Source: an uncultured Prevotellaceae bacterium
GTDB lineage: Bacteria; Bacteroidota; Bacteroidia; Bacteroidales; Bacteroidaceae
Length of the DNA stretch: 12,939 nucleotides
Reading direction: 5' to 3'
Assembly: GCA_937915745.1 (NCBI GenBank)
Contig: CALGGJ010000066.1
Span: 1 to 12,939 of the forward strand
Below are positions 1 through 5,980 of the stretch, in pieces. Under the pieces are notes generated by a model, which saw only the letters and a list, made by a program, of their open reading frames with translations, searched no databases and had not been told where the DNA came from. Made by a program: the position numbers and the translations under genes. Positions within the stretch are counted from its first letter, which is position 1, and each line of letters opens with the position of its first letter.

Positions 1-108
1 GTATGAAATACCGTAGGAGCGTATCTGTATGTGAAACATATACATGCGAAACTTGAATATAAATACTGCAGTTTTGGCTACACTTCGGACGAGTCCTTCT
101 CTTCATGA

Positions 109-188
109 GCACGCACTCTCGGGCCTGTGAGTGCGCACTCAGGGGCTTGCAACTGCGCAGTCGTGGTGCTGTGAGTGCGCACTTGCAA
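109..188. repeat. Cluster of GTGCGCAC palindromic repeats
   Basis: CTGTGAGTGCGCACT occurs exactly at 125-139 and 169-183. Both copies run into TGCAA, the first after an extra CAGGGGCT, so the second looks like the first with 8 nt missing. The core GAGTGCGCACTC (129-140) is a perfect 12-bp palindrome. A degenerate third copy lies at 109-124 (12 of 16 positions match 131-146). CTGCGCAG (153-160) between the copies is another perfect palindrome. CGCACTC (112-118) can pair with GAGTGCG (129-135), so several mutually exclusive hairpins are possible. It may be an intergenic repeat family or a protein-binding array. Confidence 0.75.
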
Positions 189-207
189 TGACATCTGAGG
201 AGTCTCA

Positions 208-244
208 TATCGGTTCTGTCTGGCACTTTCTTATCGGTTTTGTC
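208..244 (+). repeat. Pair of 13-nt direct repeats TATCGGTTnTGTC
   Basis: TATCGGTTCTGTC at 208-220 and TATCGGTTTTGTC at 232-244 differ by one base and start 24 nt apart. They sit 44-80 nt upstream of the putative -7 box of the RSH gene, a position where an activator could bind. No known consensus is recognised. Confidence 0.5.
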
Positions 245-287
245 ATAAAAATGCATGACAGGTGCAGGCTGTTTGAAGTATTATTCT

Positions 288-295
288 TATATTTG
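288..295 (+). promoter_or_regulatory. Putative -7 box of the RSH-rlmH operon
   Basis: TATATTTG matches the Bacteroidetes sigma -7 consensus TAnnTTTG. The nearest TTTG upstream (272-275) is only 12 nt away, short of the usual 19-20 nt, so the -33 element is poor. Transcription would start near 300, giving a leader of about 15 nt. Confidence 0.45.
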
Positions 296-315
296 CATCA
301 AGAAATAATGACACA

Positions 316-2532
316 ATGCAGACACAGATAAACGATACACTCCAAACCATACAAAAACTGACGGCCGACATCATATCCGATGCCGACTTTGGCCGTATAA
401 GCAGCATCATCAGCCAAACCGACCATGCAGCCCTGCAACCCACACAGCAGGAACAGGTATTCGGGCTCAACCCCATCCTGTTCGACTTGCAGACAGCCAT
501 CATCTCGATTGAAGAAATAGGTGCTAACCGAGCCATCGTGATAAGCATCCTGCTACACGAATACGTGAGCCGGGGCATATTGTCGGAGTCGGCCATAGAA
601 CACGACTTCGGAGCCGACGTGATGCACGTCATACACGGACTCATACGTGTGAACGAACTCTATGCCAAGAATCCCAGTGTAGAGACAGAAAACTTCCGCG
701 ACCTCCTGCTGTCGTTTGCCGAAGACATGAGGGTAATCTTCATCATCATTGCCGACCGCGTGAACCTCATGCGACAAATTAAAGACCACGGCACCGACGA
801 TGCCCGCAAACGAATTGCCAAGGAGGCAAGCTACCTGTACGCACCGCTGGCACACAAACTCGGACTGTATCTCATAAAGTCAGAACTCGAAGACCTCTCG
901 CTCAAATACCTGGAGACCGACGTGTTCTACATGATTAAGGAAAAACTCAACGCCACAAAACGAGTTCGCGACGAATACATCAGCAAGTTCATCACACCTA
1001 TCGAAGAAAAGCTCACTGCTGCAGGACTCCATTTCCACATGAAGGGCCGCACAAAAAGCATACACTCCATCTGGCAGAAGATGCAGAAACAGAAATGCCA
1101 GTTCGAAGGTATCTACGACCTTTTTGCCATTCGCATCATACTCGACTCCACACCCGAACACGAGAAACAGGACTGCTGGCAGGCGTACAGCATAGTGACC
1201 GACATGTATCGTCCCAACCCAAAACGGTTGCGCGACTGGCTCAGTGTACCTAAAAGCAATGGCTACGAAAGCCTGCACACCACGGTCATGGGTCCCGAAG
1301 GCAAATGGGTGGAAGTGCAAATCCGAACCGAACGAATGGACAACATCGCCGAACACGGATTGGCAGCCCACTGGAGGTACAAGGGCGTGAAAGACAGCGG
1401 TACGAAACTGGAAGACTGGCTGAGTGACATACGCAGTGCACTCGAAACAGGTGGTTCGACCGACGAACAGCTGGTCAACCAGTTTAAGGTTGATCTCTAC
1501 AGCGACGAGGTATTCGTCTTCACACCCAAAGGCGACTTGTTCAAGATGCCGAAAGGTGCCTCCGTGCTCGACTTCGCCTACCAGATTCACACCAATGTAG
1601 GCGCACATTGCAGCGGAGGCAAGGTAAACGGGAAAAACGTACCGATGCGTACCAAACTGAAGACCGGCGACCAGGTGGAGATACTCACCAACCCAAACCA
1701 ACTACCCAAACAAGACTGGCTGAACTACGCCATCACATCGAAGGCACGGAGCAAAATAAGACAAAGCGTTAACGAACAAGAGATGCACACCGCAACCTAC
1801 GCCAAAGAGATGATAGAGCGTAAGTTTAAGAACAAAAAGCTGGAACACTCTGAGCCAATCATGATGAAGACCGTCAAACGACTCGGATACAAGCATGTAA
1901 TGGAATTCTACAAGGCTGTGTCGGACGAAGTAATCGGTATCGACCGCATTATCGACACATACATTGAAGAACAAAAACGCGAAGCAGGCGAACTGCCGAC
2001 GGCCGACACAATCAGCGCATCTACATACCACCTCTATCCCGACTCCACCCTAACTGCTGCCAGTGGAAAAGATGTGTTGCGCATAGGCGAAGGCATCAAA
2101 GGCGTGGAATACAACCTCGCACGATGCTGCAACCCGATATATGGCGACCCAATCATCGGATTTGTGACAGTGAGCCGAGGTATAACCATACACCGTCGCG
2201 GATGCCCCAACTGCAAACGCCTGCTACAACAAATGAGCTACAGGGCAATCGATGTGAGCTGGGCCGAGAAGGTGGGCGGACAGTTCCCGATCACACTACA
2301 TGTCGTGGGCAACGACGATGTGGGCATCGTAAACAACATAACCAGCATAATTGCCAAAGAACAGGGAATATTGCTACGCAGCATCGACATACGTTCGTCG
2401 GAAGACGGACTCTTTGCCGGCAACCTAACCATCATGACCGACAACGTGGGACGACTCAACCAACTCATTAAGAAACTCAAAACAGTCAAGGGAGTCAAAG
2501 ACGTTAGCCGAGCCAACTCCGGAAATTCTTGA
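316..2532 (+). CDS. relA: Long RelA/SpoT homologue, probable (p)ppGpp synthetase with degenerate hydrolase domain
   Basis: Makes the alarmone (p)ppGpp from ATP and GTP/GDP in the cytoplasm during the stringent response. The 738-residue length and domain order fit long RSH enzymes. An HD-like hydrolase region (about 45-195) is followed by the synthetase domain (about 243-355; GRTKSIHSIWQKM at 244-256, GYESLHTTV at 316-324, EVQIRT at 333-338). Next come TGS (about 396-458), a helical stretch, a Cys zinc-finger-like region (ARCCNP at 602-607, C630 and C633) and ACT (about 656-730). The hydrolase HDxxED motif reads HEYVSR (81-86) and the usual HNMR reads VNLMR (149-153), so the Mn2+ site looks lost while D147 remains. 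The synthetase switch motif is RLRD (304-307), nearer the RxKD form than ExDD. The ATG at 316 is the first in frame and lies shortly after a -7-like box. It probably shares a transcript with rlmH. RSH identity is very secure; monofunctionality is inferred. Confidence 0.95.
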   Translation: MQTQINDTLQTIQKLTADIISDADFGRISSIISQTDHAALQPTQQEQVFGLNPILFDLQTAIISIEEIGANRAIVISILLHEYVSRGILSESAIEHDFGADVMHVIHGLIRVNELYAKNPSVETENFRDLLLSFAEDMRVIFIIIADRVNLMRQIKDHGTDDARKRIAKEASYLYAPLAHKLGLYLIKSELEDLSLKYLETDVFYMIKEKLNATKRVRDEYISKFITPIEEKLTAAGLHFHMKGRTKSIHSIWQKMQKQKCQFEGIYDLFAIRIILDSTPEHEKQDCWQAYSIVTDMYRPNPKRLRDWLSVPKSNGYESLHTTVMGPEGKWVEVQIRTERMDNIAEHGLAAHWRYKGVKDSGTKLEDWLSDIRSALETGGSTDEQLVNQFKVDLYSDEVFVFTPKGDLFKMPKGASVLDFAYQIHTNVGAHCSGGKVNGKNVPMRTKLKTGDQVEILTNPNQLPKQDWLNYAITSKARSKIRQSVNEQEMHTATYAKEMIERKFKNKKLEHSEPIMMKTVKRLGYKHVMEFYKAVSDEVIGIDRIIDTYIEEQKREAGELPTADTISASTYHLYPDSTLTAASGKDVLRIGEGIKGVEYNLARCCNPIYGDPIIGFVTVSRGITIHRRGCPNCKRLLQQMSYRAIDVSWAEKVGGQFPITLHVVGNDDVGIVNNITSIIAKEQGILLRSIDIRSSEDGLFAGNLTIMTDNVGRLNQLIKKLKTVKGVKDVSRANSGNS

Positions 2533-2550
2533 TCAGAACACAAATTCCAC

Positions 2551-3024
2551 ATGCACACAACATTGATTCTTGTAGGTAAGACCACATCTCCACACATCCA
2601 GGCACTGACCGACGATTATGCCGCCCGCCTGCAACACTACACACAGTTTGACATAACAACCATACCCGAACTGAAAAACACCAAATCGCTCACCCATGAA
2701 CAACAGAAAACGATGGAAGGCGAACAGATCTTACGACATCTGCAACCAGCAGACCTCGTTGTGCTTCTTGACGAGCACGGCCGCGAACTTCGCAGCACAG
2801 AATTTGCAGCATGGATTGAGCGCAAGCAACAAGCCGGCACACGACATATAGTGTTTGTTGTTGGAGGACCCTACGGATTTTCAGACTACGTCTATCGACG
2901 CGCCAACGAACAGCTGTCGCTCTCACAGCTTACATTCTCACACCAGATGATTCGACCCTTCTTCACCGAACAGCTCTACCGTGCATACACCATCATACGT
3001 GGCGAACAATACCACCACGAATAA
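2551..3024 (+). CDS. rlmH: RlmH, 23S rRNA (pseudouridine1915-N3)-methyltransferase
   Basis: SPOUT-class methyltransferase that N3-methylates pseudouridine 1915 in helix 69 of 23S rRNA, using S-adenosylmethionine, on the assembled 70S ribosome. At 157 residues it has the usual family length. Family signatures are all present: LLDEHGRELRSTEFA (72-86), GGPYGF (105-110) of the SAM-binding knot, LSLSQLTFSHQMIR (122-135), and the C-terminal EQLYRAYTIIRGEQYHH (140-156) that contributes to the dimeric active site. The start lies 18 nt after the RSH stop with no promoter-like box between, so co-transcription is likely. No strong intrinsic terminator follows; only an AT-rich stretch with a T run near 3093-3101 precedes the next promoter. 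Confidence 0.97.
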   Translation: MHTTLILVGKTTSPHIQALTDDYAARLQHYTQFDITTIPELKNTKSLTHEQQKTMEGEQILRHLQPADLVVLLDEHGRELRSTEFAAWIERKQQAGTRHIVFVVGGPYGFSDYVYRRANEQLSLSQLTFSHQMIRPFFTEQLYRAYTIIRGEQYHHE

Positions 3025-3111
3025 ACATGAGATTCAAGCCAAATTCATGCCCCGATGTTTCAATTCTGCAACTAAACCAAACAAAAATTAACATTTTTTT
3101 TAAATTTATTC

Positions 3112-3126
3112 GACAAATGTTTTGTC
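3112..3126. promoter_or_regulatory. Inverted repeat over the -33 box, candidate operator
   Basis: GACAAA-tgt-TTTGTC is a perfect 6-bp inverted repeat whose right arm contains the -33 TTTG. The 8-mer CGACAAAT that begins at 3111 recurs at 3155-3162, just after the expected transcription start, leading into the short palindrome ACAAATTGT (3157-3165). The copies flank the promoter 44 nt apart, about four helical turns. Confidence 0.4.
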
Positions 3127-3151
3127 AATTCAAAGTAATGACGTAACTTTG
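3120..3151 (+). promoter_or_regulatory. Bacteroidetes-type promoter of the five-repeat protein gene
   Basis: TTTG (3121-3124) as the -33 element, a 19-nt spacer and TAACTTTG (3144-3151) as the -7 element match the Bacteroidetes primary sigma promoter. Expected start is near 3156, giving a leader of about 100 nt. An AT-rich tract with a T run lies just upstream. A weak hairpin AAAAC-taa-GTTTT (3241-3253) ends 2 nt before the start codon. Confidence 0.8.
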
Positions 3152-3255
3152 GTGCGACAAATTGTAGGCTACATGGCTGAATTGACTAATTGCACAAATC
3201 TATACGAATCAAATATCAAACCAACACAAATTATTAATCAAAAACTAAGTTTTCT

Positions 3256-5691
3256 ATGAGAAAAACAATCACTTCAATTATCTCAATGGCGGCAATGATG
3301 TTTGCCTCCAGTGTAATGGCCCAAGAGACTTTTACCTACGAGTTTGAATCGTATGTAGGAGACTCTTATGAGAATTATACACAAACATTGGATGAGGCTG
3401 CAATTGCAGCTGCCATTGGATGTGAACTCTCTGAAGCCAAAATCTATGCCGTACAAAGCGATGGTACTCTTGACGAGAACTATATGCTGGGGGGAGCATA
3501 CGATGGATGGCGTAATGCTGATGGCGACTGGCAAAGCTGGGGAAGCGATGCACGCATCTGCGTGAAGGCTGACTTCAACCCTGATGTTGATGAAGAGACA
3601 GGCGAAAAAGCCCCTCACATCTATTATATCGGTGGTATGCAGGGCCAGACAAACGAACCTGCCACATTTACAGCCACATTCCGTGTAGAGAATCCTGATG
3701 ACGCAAGCAAGTATTGCCTCATTGTTGTGAAACTCACTTACATCCCAGAGCCTGAGTTTGATGTCACAACCACTTTAGCCGACCTCGAAATCATAGGCAG
3801 TGTTGAAGTGGTTGCAGAACAGAACCCTCGTACCAACACCACACGAACCAGCTACGAAGTGGAAGTGGGCGATCTCGCTGCCAAGCTGGGAGTCGATGCC
3901 GACCTCTTTGCCGATTTCTGGATCAGTAAGCTGGTATATGTAGCCACTATCGATGCAGAGACCGAGTTGAAATCGACTGAACTCATCGCCTACAACTCGT
4001 CAAGCTATTTCAAGCAGCTCTACGACGAAGAAGCCAATCCGCTTGAGGAATGTATCCAAGGCAGTAACACCGAAAGCCGATTCCGCGTTGTCCTGTCGGG
4101 ATATGACGGCGAAATCATTACTGTATCAATCGGTCAGACAGGCTCACTCCAGGCACCAAACACATACAAGACAACCCTGTATGTGATTCATGGGACAAAA
4201 GCATTTGCCATCAATGTCACTCTCAACATCATACCAAGCGAAATACCTGACCTCCCATGGGATCAGAAGACTTGTGTAGGTAGCGAAACGATATCTCTCA
4301 TATCAGATAACATTGGCAGCTATGATGCTCAGGATGTTGATATCGACCTCGATGTAATCATCGCACTCTTCCCTGATGATGTGACAATTTCCGACCTCGT
4401 GTTTACTGCACTCACCGCAGATGGCAATCCAACTACCAGCTATACTACAAATACAACTGGTTTCTGGATGGATATGGAAAGCCATCCAATGAGTTGGACC
4501 ACAACTGTCAAGAGCTACTATGTTGATTATAGTTCTTCTGGCACACTCACCATCGGACACATGCCTAACGTATTTGAGAAAGAGGAAGAAGCTAAGCCAA
4601 CCGGCTCGCTATACCTGGTATATCAGAACGACTATTATGAGTTCAAGATTGATTATCTGATTGGCCCTAAGGAAGTGCCAGACGTTCCGGATCCACTGCT
4701 TGCCACGGCAGAAATAGTGGCTGTACGCAGCTTTACTATGCAGATTATCCCGAGCAGCGAATATCAAGACGACTATATGGCAGAAGCTATCGATTTCAAT
4801 CTTGAAGAAATTCGTGAACTCATTGGATCGAGCACATATCGTCTTTGGGGACAACAATGGAGTGAATCGCGCGGATTCTATTCCAGCAACGCACAACAAA
4901 GCATGAGTGGATGTTCACAGGGATTCTGGATGAATCAAGACACCATCAACCACTGCGCAGTCGTAGGTTCTTGGGGTGCATCAATCGGTAATGCATTCGG
5001 AATTGGCGTAGCAAGTTCAAACCCTTCAACATTCTCATTCTTCCAGTTCCCTAACCAACGCAAATTAGGCGATAAATACAATGCTGTATTCTACTTCGCA
5101 AATACAGATAAGACAAAATGTGTTCAAATAAACCTCTTTGTTGAATACGTTTCCGAACGCAATGTTGACGAACTTGTAGGCCAGGAATCATTTACTGTTG
5201 GTATCCATAGCGCGGACGACCCGGAAGAACCTCTTATCACAGAGATTGACCTCTCTGCTATGTTTGCGGCACTTGGATGTACCGAAGAGGAGTTTGAGGC
5301 ATCAGGCGAATGGCTTGCTAAGAACAAAGATGGAGCATGGTCAACTGCCAACTTCGTAGATCCGGGAGGATTCCTGTTTGCAGCAGACGGAACAACAGTT
5401 GACGACACGTCCGAGGAATTCATGGCAGGATTTAACGATATGTTTGAATTCCAGTCGTGGATTATCGACGAAGCCAACTACGACAAGACCTACAACTGCC
5501 AGATTGAAGGCCGTTACAACGGCAAGGTCTATCTTTTCAACATCACTGTCACAGCACCTGATGCCGATGGTATCAAGACAATAGCTGCAGAAAACGGCAG
5601 TGCTGCAACCTACGACATCGCCGGACGTCTGGTGAAGAACCCAGCCAAGGGACTTTACATACAGAACGGCAAGAAAGTATTGGTTAAGTAA
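3256..5691 (+). CDS. Exported protein with five DUF4859-like repeats and a T9SS-type C-terminal tail
   Basis: Function unknown. The 811-residue product opens with a signal peptide (MRKTITSIISMAAMMFASS, cleavage near MAQ at 21-23). I read five divergent repeats of 130-165 residues: about 24-168, 172-330, 338-474, 482-634 and 640-770. Each has a short acidic/aliphatic helix (for example IDLDVIIALF 363-372, FNLEEIRELIG 514-524, IDLSAMFAALG 664-674). A Trp/Phe-rich turn follows in several (GFWMD 402-406, GFWMN 556-560, GGFLFAADG 704-712), then terminal beta strands. This resembles the Bacteroidetes domain of unknown function DUF4859, from memory. The last 39 residues (773-811) contain YDIAGR and end GLYIQNGKKVLVK, resembling a type IX secretion (type A) sorting domain. 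No catalytic motif is seen. It is paralogous to the next gene and has its own promoter. Surface glycan binding or adhesion is only a guess. Confidence 0.9.
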   Translation: MRKTITSIISMAAMMFASSVMAQETFTYEFESYVGDSYENYTQTLDEAAIAAAIGCELSEAKIYAVQSDGTLDENYMLGGAYDGWRNADGDWQSWGSDARICVKADFNPDVDEETGEKAPHIYYIGGMQGQTNEPATFTATFRVENPDDASKYCLIVVKLTYIPEPEFDVTTTLADLEIIGSVEVVAEQNPRTNTTRTSYEVEVGDLAAKLGVDADLFADFWISKLVYVATIDAETELKSTELIAYNSSSYFKQLYDEEANPLEECIQGSNTESRFRVVLSGYDGEIITVSIGQTGSLQAPNTYKTTLYVIHGTKAFAINVTLNIIPSEIPDLPWDQKTCVGSETISLISDNIGSYDAQDVDIDLDVIIALFPDDVTISDLVFTALTADGNPTTSYTTNTTGFWMDMESHPMSWTTTVKSYYVDYSSSGTLTIGHMPNVFEKEEEAKPTGSLYLVYQNDYYEFKIDYLIGPKEVPDVPDPLLATAEIVAVRSFTMQIIPSSEYQDDYMAEAIDFNLEEIRELIGSSTYRLWGQQWSESRGFYSSNAQQSMSGCSQGFWMNQDTINHCAVVGSWGASIGNAFGIGVASSNPSTFSFFQFPNQRKLGDKYNAVFYFANTDKTKCVQINLFVEYVSERNVDELVGQESFTVGIHSADDPEEPLITEIDLSAMFAALGCTEEEFEASGEWLAKNKDGAWSTANFVDPGGFLFAADGTTVDDTSEEFMAGFNDMFEFQSWIIDEANYDKTYNCQIEGRYNGKVYLFNITVTAPDADGIKTIAAENGSAATYDIAGRLVKNPAKGLYIQNGKKVLVK

Positions 5692-5740
5692 CAGCAATGC
5701 ATTAGCTATGTAACAGCAGACAATCAGACCTGCTGAACAA

Positions 5741-5789
5741 ATACTGGAACAAAGGTGTGGCGTTTCAAGGCCTCACCTTGTTTCAGTAT
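5741..5789 (+). other. Long imperfect hairpin after the first repeat-protein gene
   Basis: ATACT (5741-5745) pairs with AGTAT (5785-5789), then GAA with TTC, and AAGGTG with CACCTT, interrupted by a bulged G and a 2x2 internal loop. A separate 6-bp hairpin CAGCAG/CTGCTG lies at 5714-5735. Neither is followed by a T run, so these are not standard intrinsic terminators. They may stabilise the mRNA 3' end or mark a processing site. Confidence 0.5.
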
Positions 5790-5902
5790 ATGGGCTACAC
5801 CTATCCATTGTATATGTGTGAAAGATTTTCTTTCTGATAAAATTATACCAAACAGAAAAGATTACTTTTTTACAACATCAAACACTAATATTATAACGAT
5901 TA

Positions 5903-5934
5903 TTTGGCCGAATGACAAAACATCCGTAACTTTG
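5903..5934 (+). promoter_or_regulatory. Bacteroidetes-type promoter of the four-repeat protein gene
   Basis: TTTG (5903-5906), a 20-nt spacer and TAACTTTG (5927-5934) give a near-consensus promoter, with the same -7 box as the paralogue upstream. Expected start is near 5940, giving about 40 nt of leader to the ATG at 5981. GACAAA (5914-5919) lies in the spacer and recalls the GACAAA repeat at the other promoter. Confidence 0.8.
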
Positions 5935-5980
5935 CGGTGATATCAGAATGACATTAACAACTCAAAACAAAACACAGCGT

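Larger units (their letters stand above)
1..315. other. Non-coding upstream region
   Basis: No credible gene. All three forward frames close within the first 60 nt and no family-like peptide is seen on either strand. The stretch holds a GC-rich palindromic repeat cluster (109-188), a second pair of 13-nt repeats (208-244) and a -7-like box just before the RSH gene. Any upstream neighbour lies outside the window. Confidence 0.75.

Noticed and set aside
152..164. 13-nt identity ACTGCGCAGTCGT between the upstream region and the five-repeat gene (near 4952)
   Set aside because: A match of this length is expected about once by chance in a window of this size, and nothing else around it is shared.
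109..188. CRISPR array
   Set aside because: Only two exact short copies with differing internal length; no regular spacers and no cas genes.
131..331. 66-codon forward frame across the palindromic repeats
   Set aside because: Composition follows the repeats, it overlaps the RSH start and lacks any conserved motif.
880..1701. Long open frame (273 codons) on the minus strand inside the RSH gene
   Set aside because: It lies wholly antisense to a well-conserved gene, shows no recognisable domain and arises from codon bias of the real frame.
5755..5940. 61-codon open frame between the two repeat-protein genes
   Set aside because: It runs through a hairpin and the downstream promoter, and the peptide has no family features.
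5948..5980. Upstream in-frame ATG as the start of the four-repeat protein
   Set aside because: It would place 11 polar residues before the signal peptide and leave a leader of about 8 nt after the expected transcription start.
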